Below are positions 46,426-58,692 of a stretch of 64,000 nucleotides of DNA, one piece after another. Under the pieces are notes generated by a model. The model saw only the letters and a program-made list of their open reading frames with translations, ran no database searches and was not told the origin of the DNA. The stretch's first letter is position 1. Each line of letters begins with the position of its first letter. The stretch spans positions 62,001 through 126,000 of the forward strand of contig NCSJ02000066.1 of assembly GCA_002812745.2 (NCBI GenBank). The letters are read 5' to 3'. Source of the stretch: Scytalidium lignicola (Eukaryota; Ascomycota; Leotiomycetes). Position numbers and translations under genes: made by a program.

Positions 46426-49400
46426 TTTTGCGGATATTAGGATGTCAATGCAAAAAAAGAGTAAGAATAAGGCGGAAATGAGTGCAGCACAGTGCAAATT
46501 CTAGCAGACAGGAGTGAGTTTGGAGAGAAGGGGAAGAAAATGGAGGGGAAGTGAGAGGATGGCAATGGGCTTTTTAAGGGCGTCAGGATTTTGGCCTTTC
46601 CCGGGCCTGCGATAAGGTAAGAAAAGGTAAGGGTGGGCGGATTCTTTAGGACGCTAAGCGAGCGACCAGTGGCTCGAGTGGCACCTCAGCATGCGCGCTC
46701 CAACCAGGATTCCCGAGCCCTGGGATTTCACGTAGATGGATGGGCACGATGGGATACGATGGTTTATGGACTGTGCTTGGACTTGCGGTTGGGGTCGCTT
46801 TTGCGGTAAATAGCTATCGAGCCATTGGTACAGTACAGTTCCAAGTACTGTACCTCACCGGCGTGGGCGACCTCCATCAACCTTTTGCCCTGGTCTGCTC
46901 GGGCTTGCTCAGGCCTGTCTCGGCCTTTCCAGCTTGGTTGTTCGGGGTGGTGCTCTACAGTAGCAACGGGACGGTTGGGTTCGTGGGGAGCATTCTTCTG
47001 GAAGAAGCAAAGCAGCTTGTGCTATCTCCCTTTCCCCCAACCTTTCCTAGATACCGTAGCCGTCCCCCCCGCGACGTGCAGGACAAGAATTGCTTCTTCT
47101 GCCTCAATAATTTCCTGCTGTCAGGTTGTCGTTGCAGCTGAGCTTGCTGTGCAAAGTTTTTCAACGCACAAGACAGGCACAACGGTGCAACATGCGGTAT
47201 TTTACTTGTGGTGATTGTGATCAGCAGAGTCTGACCCTGAGCGTTTTCTTCTCTCTTGGCCAGAATAGCACGCGGGGGAGAAGAAACTTTTTTCTTCCTT
47301 TTTTTTGCTTTTCCTCTTGCAGGCCCTGTGTCCTGTACAGTACAGCATGCAGGACACCATGCATGGAGTACGCAGCTACTAGTCAACCCCTCCAATATCA
47401 GATGCTACACTGAGAGATCTGTGTCAAAGAGCTCCAGGAAGAGAGGAGTTGAGATGTGGAATTGAAAGAAGGAGGTGCAGGCAGAATTTATGTGGTCAAT
47501 TATCAGCATTGGCATTGTTATTCTTGTCACTATTATCAATATCATATGTATTCCCGAAGTCAACAGCAGTACCCCGCCAAGTTGACAGGAGCAACGAGAG
47601 CAAACTGCAGCCGAGATATCAATGGTGACCGACCAAACCCTATCTGGGGAATCTCTGATGGCGCTGACAGCAGACCTGTGCCGCTCTGGATGGCAGCACC
47701 AGCATGCTAATACAGTACCGGTAAGGGAACTGCCTCTAGCTCATGGAAATTACTGTACTGCAACTTTACCCACTTCATGGATAAATCACCATTTGCTTTT
47801 TTTTCATCGGTCTAACCCATCGCAGAGTTAGATTCGCACGAGTTCCCCCACATAGATCATGCCCTGGAATGCCCCTCCCGCCGTTCTCGGTTTCGCCAGA
47901 TCATCAAATTGTCGGAGCACGCTACGTTCCATTGCACACAGCAGGAGAGGGATGGTAGAAGAGTGGAAAGAAGGTTCTTTCTTCTTTCTTCTCAGCAAGC
48001 AGGGGCCTTCCCACCACCCGCACTCAGCACCCAGTCGGCCAATACAGCACTTGCATGCAGCAGCCTCCAATAGTTACATCCGCCCACGTCTATCAAAACA
48101 TCGTACTGGTACTGTAGTGTGTACTTCTCCGTAGCAACCAACCCTCAGGAGAAAAAGTCCACCTTCGGATTTAGCAGCAACTGGTTCTGACCCTGAATGC
48201 ACGGATAACCTGCGCTATTTATTACTAGACTGCTGGGCCATACACATCCACTGACATCCAGCACATTAGCCATCCGTTCTACCACCGGGCATTCTTTGCT
48301 GTTACGAAATGGGAATCAGGCGTTGGTCCCTTCATTCGGGCTTCTTGTCGTGTGTTTTGCTGCGACTTCGCACCCCGCCGACCCCGCCGAGCCCAGCCCA
48401 GCCCGAACAGCCACAGCGATAAGGAATCGCAGGCCGCCATTGGCTAGATCCACCTTTGCGCACGTAAGCCGCAATACAAACGCGCCCGTTCGGTACAGCC
48501 TTCCGACTGGCTGACTGAGGAACAGGCTGTGTATGGAAATCACGTGCTTCGAGACCTTGGGGTAAACCCGGAGACCTTTTGCCTCCCATTATTCATGTCA
48601 ATTACTCCCGCCGCCACGCCACCGTCATGCCAGGGCCCGTGAGGCAAATGATATTCGGCCTTTGTCACAACCGCAGGTAATTGCTCGTTTGGCTACCAGT
48701 TACGAGAGGTGCAACCTCTGAAACCCGTCACCAGCACGACAACTCACCATTGACTGACCGCTACGCCCGAGAGGTCGTGTGGATGATGGTGATGATGATG
48801 ACTGTGATCTAGGATCCACGTAATTCCATAGTTTGGGTGCAACGCAAACTAGCAAATCACCTCAATTTGCAGACTTGCTCCCAGTCTCAACTTTCAATCT
48901 CGAATCTCACCTCCTTTGTCATTACTCCAGTCTACTTGAGCTACTAACTGCATGCCGGCTAAGCACGTGCCTACTCGGCGATGACATCCAACTCGCAACT
49001 CTTCGGGCATTGTGACTCTACTGCCTGCAGTCTTTCCTTCCGAATAATCCCTCCTGCAGCAGAATTCCCGAGATGATTGATCACAATTGATGGCTGCTGA
49101 GAAGAGCAAAGCAAAACTTGACAACACGAAAACTTTAATAAAGAGTGCCAAGGTATCATAGTTCGAGGCTGGATGTGTGGCTAGTACTTACGTACATCTA
49201 TATTTAGTTTCCAAGCGACCGTTGAGCCAAAATACTTCGGTTATACGAGTTACGAAAGTACGTAAGTACACTGTATGAAAGTTACCATTCGGCGCACAGC
49301 CTCATAGTCTCGCCTCGCCTCCTTGCCCCGGATTTCTTGGTTGTCAAATCAGAATCAATACTAAAAGAGTACTGCATTACTCCATATGACTGGTATAGAC

Positions 49401-49745
49401 TCGCTCCAAGTCTGTGGACAAAGTGCTATGATTGTATAGAGTCTGGAAATCTCGATGATCTTAAGCTTTGAAACTCTCACGTGATAAGGGTTGGTCTGAT
49501 TGGGAACGTGAATTCTAAGTCAACCAATATAACGGTCTAGATTCTAGAAGTTCTAGATCCCGGAAGATAGCAGTCTCGCCTTCTAGCATCGACATCACAA
49601 CCTCTATCTGGTATCATATCCATATGCAAGTTCCTTGCAGGACAAAGCGTTAGCAAACACAAACTCGAAACAAACAGACAAAACCAATGAAAACATGCGT
49701 CTCATCTGACGATGACTAAACTCCTCAGACAGATCCAGCCCTCCT
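46426..49745. other. 3.3 kb upstream of glutamine synthetase without a supported gene
   Basis: Many overlapping short frames on both strands (up to 146 codons) show no family features. The stretch holds a 10-bp inverted repeat (46827-46854), several TACTGTA/TACAGTA words, a GA-rich/T-rich stretch around 47270-47310, CACGTG at 48541 and 49478, and inverted GTACGTAAGTAC copies (49184, 49258). It could be a long promoter, a non-coding transcript or decayed sequence. Confidence 0.45.
46827..46854. repeat. Inverted repeat, 10-bp arms, 8-nt loop
   Basis: Left arm GGTACAGTAC at 46827-46836 and right arm GTACTGTACC at 46845-46854 are exact reverse complements. It lies 400 bp upstream of the glutamine synthetase ATG. 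Confidence 0.55.
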
Positions 49746-51910
49746 CTACTCATACGAGTGCAGTGCATGGCAGTACTCCACAGCCGCAACTCCAATCTCA
49801 CCGCTCTTGAACCCATATTTCCCGCCATCCCTTTCCTCATCATATTCTTCAACGTGGTCATCACCAAAAGCCATGCTCTCATCGACCTCGTCCCCGACCT
49901 CCATCCAGACCTCACTAGTAGCGTCGATGGGACTGATCTTGCACAACAGCCAGTACACTCCCGAGGCCACGATGAACCCACAGAAGAAGTTAAGGTTGTA
50001 TATATACGTAGCTCCAATAGGCACATCCTTACCAACAGCGCCAACGAACCCGACGATGTTGATCAGGATACCTGCAATGTACGCCATATAGCCACGCCAA
50101 TGGATACCAGCGGTGTAGTAGTAAGGCGACACTTTGCGTGCTGAGTAGAGGTCCTTGACCCGCAGGTAACCCTTGCGTACGAAGTAGTAGTCGCTGATAA
50201 TGACACCGGCGATTGAGGACAAAAAGACGGAATAAGCTGACAGGTAGGTAGTGAATTTGTTTGCTGTTGATAGCAAGTTCCAGGGGCACATCACCAGGCC
50301 TACAGTTGCACATACATAGCCTCCCCGACGAATGTTGATGTACCGCGGAAGGAGAGCCGTCATGTCAGTCCCGGCTGAGACGCTGTTAGCTGCGATGTTA
50401 GTCCCCAGCTGGGCGAGGCCAAAGGCAAAGGCGATGAAGAAAACGCCGGCACGGTTGCGTGAGGTTCCTTCGTCTAGGAATGATTGCAGGAGGTCCAGGG
50501 GGTTCCAGATTGGGTCGCCATGGAAGATGACTGTTGAAGAGGAGGAGACGATGACTCCGATGAAGGAAGTGATAGCGAATCCACAGGGGATAGTTATCAA
50601 TTGGGACCAGAGAGTATCACGAGGCTTCCGAGCAAATCGAGCAAAATCGGGGTCATTCTATGAAAATATGGTTAGGTCAGGATATCTGAAGGTAACCTTT
50701 TTTCTCTCTTTCTTTTCTACTTACCACAATGAGTGTTGCGAAGTTGGCTATTGCAGACATGATACCCAAGATTATTCCCCACGCCAATTGCGATCCATGA
50801 GACGTATTTGGCTGCTTCACAATCGGCCCAAGTCCCTTTGCGCGGACAACAGCCCAGATGAAGAAGGCAACGCCAGCGACAGGTACAATGTATGCCTTCA
50901 CTGTGAACAGATGACGGATCTTGTGAACCGGAAACCAGATAGCCGGGAGCGACAACAACCAGAAGATGAGGAACGCAACAAAGTCAGTCGTAGTAGTCCC
51001 GGAATTTGGAATCCCATTGGGAACGTTCTTGTAAGAGGGCCAGATCGCTAGTATCATCAATTTTATGCACGATCCACCGAGCCATGCCTGCACACCGAAC
51101 CAGATACAAGCCATTGCCGCGCGGTTGAAAACGGGCCAGAGAGCGCCCCAGATACCAAAACTTGCTCGTGAGACTACCGGGAAGGAGATGTGGTATTTTG
51201 CTCCGATTCTTCCTGTTAAACAGACAAAGCAGGCTGCTATTGTATATCCCAGCCAGACACAGATCCAAGATTGCCACCAGGAAAGACCACTAGGAGGTAC
51301 AATCATTGAGGATGAGATCATCCATGTGTTCTAATCGAAGTAGTTAATTTGTTGCCCTCTCTAAGGATATGACCTGATTTATTTACTCACTATATTGAAG
51401 GAGTCGGCAATCCAAAAGCCCACAAAATTCCAGCTGTTCATTTTTTGTCAGTTCAGGAGTAGCATCAAAAGTGCATATGATCGACTTACGCCCCCCATTG
51501 TCGGCGAGCTGGTTCAACTGAGGAGAAGTCAGTACAGTTTCCACTATATTTTGGTAACAATAAAGCTTACCAGGCTTCAGATCATGGTTGTATAGCATCA
51601 ATTGAGCATTCGTCAGTCCCGGCTCGCTCTCCACCGCCAACTTGTCCACAAGTCTAGCAAATTTGGTAGCCTTGATTTTCTCCATTATGAAATCGAAAAA
51701 GTACGACTCGTCCGAGGAGTGATGAGCAACCAGCGAGGATGTATCCAGGTCACTATTTCTATGATGGCTAACTCTTCTCCTTGGCGTTGACGGGCCAGAT
51801 ATCAATGGTTCCGTCTCGCCTTCCGAAGCGTGGAAGGGCTTAGAACCAAAGGGAGAGTGTACTCGAGATGAGCTGCTTGAAGATGGTTGCCCATCTTTGA
51901 AAGGGTTCAT
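49746..51910 (-). CDS. NCS1-family nucleobase/allantoin permease (uracil permease type)
   Basis: Five exons (51910-51571, 51517-51490, 51433-51391, 51330-50725, 50657-49746) give about 642 aa. This is a plasma-membrane proton symporter of the NCS1 (Fur4/FurD, Dal4) group. After a Ser-rich cytosolic head come NAQLMLYNHDLKPVEPARRQ, then WGAWNFVGFWIADSFNINTW in the first helix, the ANFATLIVNDPDFARFARKP loop, and about 12 hydrophobic helices up to IPCGFAITSFIGVIVSSSST and the LGTNIAANSVSAGTD stretch. The NPxxN-like and FWIADSFNINTW features favour uracil or allantoin over purine-cytosine. Two tiny exons (28 and 43 nt) encode the conserved first helix. GATA sites lie upstream. Confidence 0.92.
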
Positions 51911-52388
51911 CTTAGAGTCTTATATAGAGCAGAACCAAGGATCGAGAACGTCACTGAACAGGGAACTAGCTTCGTCTCCGGAAAATCGATACCGGATTCA
52001 ACGAAAATGATTATGTTGTACAGGATATTGATCGACGTGCTAGGGGATCAGAAACTTCCTGTGCATAATCCATCCACCTAACTTTAATGAGGCAGGACAG
52101 ATATTAAACCCCCCCTAGGTTGAAAGACAAACAGGAGAAACACCGAATAAGTTCCAGTCACAACTTGTTGTGCTCTGAACCTATTACGGTAACTGGATCC
52201 TGATAAGAGAAGAACGAAATGTGGGATATGTCAAGGGTAAGGAAATCGAGAGAGAAAAATTCTGCATAATTACAGATTCTGGTACGCTGTTGAACCCACG
52301 AGAATATACACTTACGTCGTATCAATTTTCAGCTGATGTCGTGGAAAATTAGGGGCGGGCGCATGATGGGGCGGTCCGGCGTTGATCT

Positions 52389-52407
52389 TTATCGCGATAA
52401 CGATAAG
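52389..52407. promoter_or_regulatory. Palindromic GATA site plus adjacent GATA site
   Basis: TTATCGCGATAA (52389-52400) is a perfect palindrome made of two inverted GATAA sites, directly followed by CGATAAG (52401-52407). More TGATAAG words are at 52485 and 52665. GATA factors (AreA/Nit2) activate nitrogen-uptake genes, and the permease start is 480 bp away. Binding is inferred. Confidence 0.5.
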
Positions 52408-55400
52408 GCTGATGTTTTCATCACTCGATCTGATCGAGTCAAGCGAGAAATTCGCCACGAGGGGGGTTTTGGGTTTTTGCGGGGTGATAAGGTTGCAGCA
52501 GGAAGAAGAAAAAAGGCATCTCCTTGGAGCCTTTGCTGTTTGCTTGGATTTTTTGGATGCCTGCATCACGAAAGAAAAATTTTGTTGTTGCTTCGGTCAT
52601 TCCGATCGGTTCTTTCTGTGCATATGATCTATAAAAAATTCACTCCTGTGAAATTTTCAAGTCGTGATAAGGTTCTCGTGCCCATCAATATCGCCCTGCT
52701 GACTCCTGGAGTGCAAGGGCCATTCTTTATATCTAAGCCCCTATCACAACTGCGAGACAGAACTGCTAGGACGTTATTTGTGTCCAACGACAGGGATAAA
52801 TAAGGACAGTAAAAGCAATAAAAATAGTTAATGGAGTATACAGAACTGGATAATAAAATATAATCCAACGCTTAAGAAATTAAATGAAAATCAAACTTGG
52901 AAAGAGAATATTTAGAAAACTTGAAATAAAAATAAAAAGGAATTGCTTGTTCTATCTTGTTAAGAAGGTAGCTTGTTGTGTAGGAAATACGGGTATGATA
53001 CTTTTCTTTACTTTTCTCTCGCGGTATGCAGTTGTTTTCTGCCCTTATGAAAGGTATGAATAAGAGCCGGAATAGAAAAGTTATACTTTGAGGAAAGTAA
53101 ACTAATTTGGAGCAAGTTAATCACTCTCTAGTTCGAAACTGAACGGCTAGTTAACGACCGTGCCTGTATTATCTAGTTGAGGCTGTTGAGCTCAAATTTC
53201 ACGAGAGAATTTTCAGAGATTGCTGTCATGCCGTTCTACACATGATTACTATCGCCATAGATATCTGTTCTAATTACTAGTGGCCAATTTAGTAATCTAT
53301 AAACACAAAGCAATACACAAAAGGCCTCATAGAATCTATGAAATCAAGTCGAGATCAAATCTCATTTGCGATCTGTGCTCCCATATTCGGATTTGCTCAA
53401 ACGTGTGCTTCTCTGGCTAGGCCGGCACATACAAACGAGGATCTGGGGAATCCTTGAATTAAAAAAGGCCAATCAAATGATAGTATTGACAAAGTCCATA
53501 GCATTGAAATATTGGTTTAACCCGGTACCTCCATCCGTCCATTCATTGGATGGGTTGAGTTCGAGGCGCATTGTAGGATAAATCTACAATGCCACTATAC
53601 TCCGCAATTTATGCGAGACGAGCCTTCAATAGCCTAATGCAGCAGCAAAGCGTAGCTAGCAGGTGGTCCCACCAATCAACTGTTCGTCACCATTACATCG
53701 CACACTTCAATTAATATATCGACGACAGGGCCAGCTGACCTTTTCAAATTGTTAGGGATTTGATCGCTATGAACAGGAATCTGCCTGTTTTGCGGTCCGT
53801 TTGTCCGATATTTCTAGATTTGGATAACATAGACTTTTTCTACTTGAGCGTTGATATGTTGATGTCGCAGAGTAAGTATCACGTTACCTCGGTGCAGCTT
53901 ATTTTTGAATAAGTTTATTGTCAAAATATCTGGTTCCCTTCATCTCCTTCCTTTTTCACCCCTGTTTTTATCTTGCACTGTTTCTAGTATATCCTTGTGC
54001 TCCGAGCATATAATTGAGGAAGTTATGAAGCTTTCTATCCTTAAGTAGTTTAACGAGGATGGCTCTGATCTACCCTTGACAGGCTATGACGTAGATTAAT
54101 ATGATTAAGAATAAGAATCTATGATCAGCTATCTTGAATCCCTCCAATTTAGATGCAAAATATAGGCTTACTCTTCCTAGTCCATATCTTATAGGAGGCC
54201 ATGGTTCAAGTAAGATGACGGAGGCTTGAGGAGAACTCCTAAAAATGTAGCACTTTCATACCAGGAGAAGCAACATAAAGATTCTTGCTCTTCTGGTATT
54301 ATGACAACAAGAAGATCAAAGATCACTGACCTTATGCACTGCATATAAAATGGCCACCAAATCTCTAGAATCACCTATAAAGCCCGATGAGCTAATTCAA
54401 TTTGCATTCTCGTAATTCCCATAATGGCCCCACAATCTTTGTCCTCTAACGCGGGGAGACGGGCCGTACCCTCACCAAACACAGAAACTTGTGCAAATGA
54501 ACAAGGAGAAATAATGCACTCAGCAAAAGAAATGGCCCCAGTAAACGATTCTGGGGCATGGAGAACTACCGTGCCGGGACAAAGCCACAGTAGGGTAAGC
54601 GAGCGCTCAGGCTAAAGGTTGCAATGTCGTGTCTTGCTTGCTCCTCCACTTCCTCCCCTCAGGCCCTCCACACTCTGCATTATCGTCCGGTGATTAATGC
54701 AAGGGCAGCTGATAGAATCTCGCCGTATGTCCTGTGAACTCTGCTACATAGGCACTTCTTTGCCGTTCTTGCGGAACGAGCTTGGCTCTGATCACATACC
54801 GTCACTGTGAGCATAGCGCCTGCACAACCAGGCTCAAGAAGTTTATATGTTTCTGCCGGGCAATCCAATATAATAGGTAAACCGGTAGGATATCGAGCTT
54901 TACGGGCTGGGAATCTCCATTTTATTCTGGATTGGCGCCACCATATCTCTTTCAGTTACTACATAGTGCTATTCCGGTATGGAGCGGAGCATTGGGAGAG
55001 TAGTGCTGCTCCCCGCAGTCCGATCATTCCACCATGTGGACTTGTCAATTCGTGGCCGATGCCAACCCTCAGATTGCCACATGACGGGGGTAAGACTCTA
55101 CATCGGACCGCTGAACTAGAGCTGGTGGGGTTTTGCTTGGTCAAAATTGGGGTCGTGTTCTTTAACAGTCATCTCAACACCAGTCTCGGAGCGGGTTACC
55201 GAGCACTGATCAACCTCTGCAGTTGAGGTGGCTGGCTTGGTATATATCTCTATAGGTTTTAGCAACCTCCTAGCCATATGCAGGATTCTTCAGCCTGACC
55301 ACATTGCATATTATTTTAATTTATTCAAGCAGCTACCGTCGTCTATGTTCGTTTCCGGCATCCTGTTGAGTAATGGATTGGCCAGTTGTCTGGTGGTAGT

Positions 55401-55569
55401 TCCTGCCAAGCCATCAAGAGCAGGCGTTCGGCAGACGGGATTTCAGTATCTTCCCCATAACCCCTGCACAGGCTATTAGGGGAGAACTGGCAAGCCGGCT
55501 ACGTTTCTCCGTGGTGGTACCTGAGAAAGGTAAAATAAAAAATGTTCCTAAAAATATTTACCATTTTCT

Positions 55570-55575
55570 TATAAA
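55570..55575 (+). promoter_or_regulatory. TATA box of the GH6 gene
   Basis: TATAAA lies 80 bp upstream of the cellobiohydrolase ATG and is followed by a pyrimidine-rich stretch, as in strongly expressed fungal cellulase promoters. Confidence 0.5.
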
Positions 55576-55654
55576 GGCTGTCATTGCATCCTCCCCTTCT
55601 CTTTACATCAGTCACACTCCCTTCCTTGGTCTATACTGCATTGTCTTTCACACA

Positions 55655-57215
55655 ATGGCTATGAAGAAACTTCTCATCGCGGCTCTAGCCGCAGCACCTA
55701 GTGCTTTTGCTCAATCTGGTCCATGGGGGCAATGTAAGTAAAGAGAGCAGTATGAGCCTCAAGAATGCTGTTAACAACTCCATCATCAGGCGGTGGACAG
55801 GGATGGACTGGTCCAACCACCTGTACAGCAGGCTGGACTTGTGTATACAGCAATCCTTGGTATTCGCAGTGTCTTCAAGGTACAACAACGACCTTAACTA
55901 CAACGACTCACACAACCACAACTTCTCGCTCAACCTCTATTCCTACTACAACTGGTCGTCCTACAACTACAACCGGTTCGGGTACTACAACCACTTCCGC
56001 TCCAGGCGGGACTTCTACAGTCGTGGCCTCTGGAAATCCATTCTCTGGCGTTGCCTTATATGCTAACCCATATTACGCCTCGGAGATTTCTACCTCTGCG
56101 ATCCCATCCCTTACAGGAGCAATGGCTACTAAGGCTGCAGCGGCTGCAAAGGTCCCAACATTTGTCTGGCTGTAAGCTATCTAACAAAATGTGAAAGACA
56201 ATAGGTTCTAACTAGTCAATAGCGATACTGCCTCAAAAGTTCCATTAATGGGCGAATTCCTTGGCAATATTCGTTCCTTGAACCAAGCTGGCGCTAGCCC
56301 TCCCGTTGCTGGCACTTTCGTCGTGTACGATTTGCCAGACCGTGACTGTTCAGCTCTTGCATCCAACGGAGAGTACACCATTGCAAACAATGGTGTTGCT
56401 AACTACAAAGCCTATATCGACTCAATCAGGTCTCTCCTTGTTACATACTCCGATGTGAAGGTTATCTTGGTTATTGAGCCTGATTCCCTGGCAAACTTAG
56501 TTACCAACTTGAGCGTTCCCAAGTGCGCCAATGCTCAGACTGCCTATATCGAGTGTGTGACATATGCTATCCAGCAACTCAACCTCCCTAACGTTTCTAT
56601 GTATCTCGATGCTGGTCACGCAGGATGGTTAGGTTGGTCCGCAAACATTGGCCCGGCAGCCCAACTTTTCGGAAGCTTGTACAAAAATGCAAATTCCCCA
56701 GCCGCTGTTCGTGGTCTCGCTACCAACGTTGCCAATTACAATGCATGGAGCATTGCTACATGTCCATCTTACACTCAGGGTGATTCCAACTGCGATGAGC
56801 AAAGATATGTCAACGCATTGGCTCCTCTCCTCACCCAGCAAGGCTTCCCAGCTCACTTCATCACCGATACCTGTAAGTTGTCGTCTCATCCTTTTCCACC
56901 TGAACATTACTAACTAATTAATGCCTAGCCCGAAACGGTGTCCAGCCAACACAACAAAACCAATGGGGAGACTGGTGCAACGTCAAAGGCACAGGATTCG
57001 GTCTCCGACCAAGCACCAATACTGGCAACGCGCTTGAGGATGCCTTTGTCTGGGTCAAGCCGGGTGGCGAGTGCGATGGTACCTCCGACCAAACCTCTCC
57101 TAGATACGATGCCCACTGTGGTCTCTCCGATGCTCTCCAGCCTGCTCCTGAGGCTGGAACCTGGTTTCAGGCTTACTTTGTGCAACTCCTCACCAATGCT
57201 AATCCAACGTTCTAA
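55655..57215 (+). CDS. cel6A: GH6 cellobiohydrolase II with N-terminal CBM1
   Basis: Four exons (55655-55733, 55790-56171, 56223-56872, 56929-57215) give 465 aa. This secreted exocellulase releases cellobiose from non-reducing chain ends. A signal peptide ([20 protein letters not shown]) precedes the CBM1 ([18 protein letters not shown] .. [10 protein letters not shown]), which binds crystalline cellulose, then a Thr-rich linker and the GH6 domain. The catalytic Asp region [19 protein letters not shown] and the second Asp in [16 protein letters not shown] match Trichoderma Cel6A. The first intron splits the first Cys codon of the CBM1. The C-terminus [13 protein letters not shown] .. [12 protein letters not shown] matches the family. 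The gene lies just upstream of another cellulase in the same direction. Confidence 0.97.
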
Positions 57216-58692
57216 GCGAGGAGTATAGCAGTTACGTCGAGGCTTGATAGATTATAAGTGAATATTAGGTGGATGTATCTCAGGACAGTTTTGTTATGCA
57301 TCTTTTGTTGGTCCCAGATTAAAAAAANTTCAGCCTTTGTATATAGCCTTCCTTAGTATATATTACGATTTTATCTGCTACTGAACTTCTACACAGTAAA
57401 ACATATTATTGTCTGTCATTATTTCATCACGGAAGCAGTAAGAGGTTTATATGCTTTCTCTTCGAATCGAGAGCCCTTGTCTTTCAGTTGAGATCCAGAA
57501 TTTCAAAACAAAGTCTATACCTCAATCTTATGCTCTGGAATATTGACAGTATGGGAGAAAGCTCATTGTATTAGACACCCACAAACACCATAACCTCGGC
57601 TCCATAGGCAGAGAAATAATTGGCAGACAGTTTAGTATTGGAATTCAGGGCCGACAGCCTCTTGTCCATCCTTATTCGCTGTATCATTGCTGTGGTATAT
57701 CCAATTGTACCATATGACAAAGCTCTGCCTTGAAGTGGAATAGAGCAAAATATTGGCAGAGGTCTAACCGGCAAAATTAATCAAAAAGTGGTTGTGGTGT
57801 TGTGGCCGTCAATGCCGGGGGTATCGGAACCTGTGGCATCCAAAACCGCCCTGTGTCTAATCTATCATGCCCAATCCACACTTCGAACCCCTGTCTACCC
57901 CACATGAGCTTAATTAACCACCCGTAGCCCGGATTAACTCCCCTGTCCTAGCTTCGACCGCGTTCAACGTCCCTCGGTCCAGGGCTTGGACTGCCGAATT
58001 GGTTTGCTCAACCTAATGCAGTTCGCGACAGCTCTCGAATGACTGTCTGTGATATGGATACACGCCACTCTATCTTATCTGCCGTAGGGATGTTCATTCT
58101 GCCCCGCTTTATGCTTTGTGAAATGTTGGCCCTCGGCTCTTTAAAGATTGCAATGCCACTCAGATTCATCACACGCTAACCCGGTGACTCCCCGACTTCC
58201 TGACCAGCATGAATCACGACTCGATCCTGGCCTTGGGGAGTAGTATTCCATCAAATACGCTCTCTGTTCGATAACATGTGTTGTTTCTTTGTCCAAGTCT
58301 CTCCTCGGCTTGGCTTATGTCACAAGATTCTTTGTCAGCTGTTCCGAGTAGACTCCCCTGTTGCATTGACCAATCTTTATGCCCTGGCTGGGAATATCTT
58401 CACGGTCCATTCGGTCCGTCGCTTGATGTCAGCGGCGCGATTCTCCTGGGATGCCTTGCCTAAGGCACACGGCTGCGCTGCAAGGGGCACAGGAGGTAAA
58501 ATGCTTGATTGTTTTATCTATATCATATTATCATATTATCATACCTTTTCTTCTTATTCCTCCTTGCGAGGGGCCAATTAAGTATTTAAGTCTTTCCTTC
58601 CTTCATTCCTTCTGTTCCCTCCTGTATAGTATTTTTATTCAATTCTCGTGTTTAGATTATTCTTTAAGGATACTATCTTCTTCTCTCCTACA
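57216..58692. other. Region between the two cellulase genes
   Basis: 1.5 kb without a gene, holding the 3' flank of the GH6 gene and the promoter of the GH5 gene. N at 57328. A short TATCATAT repeat lies around 58520-58540. Confidence 0.55.
58574..58589 (+). promoter_or_regulatory. CCAAT and TATA-like elements of the GH5 gene
   Basis: CCAAT at 58574-58578 and TATTTAA at 58583-58589 lie about 105-120 bp before the ATG. CCAAT boxes bound by the Hap complex occur in fungal cellulase promoters; that use here is inferred. Confidence 0.35.

Larger units (their letters stand above)
51911..55654. other. 3.7 kb divergent region between permease and cellobiohydrolase
   Basis: Short frames only (for example plus 52336-52803, plus 54424-54615, plus 54807-55226), none recognisable. 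The permease side holds a cluster of GATAA words (52389-52670). The cellulase side has a TATA-like box. The middle, 53-54.4 kb, is AT-rich and featureless. Confidence 0.45.

Noticed and set aside
46740..47141. 133-codon plus-strand frame starting MGTMGYDGLW
   Set aside because: It overlaps several other frames on both strands, includes the inverted repeat, and shows no recognisable family pattern.
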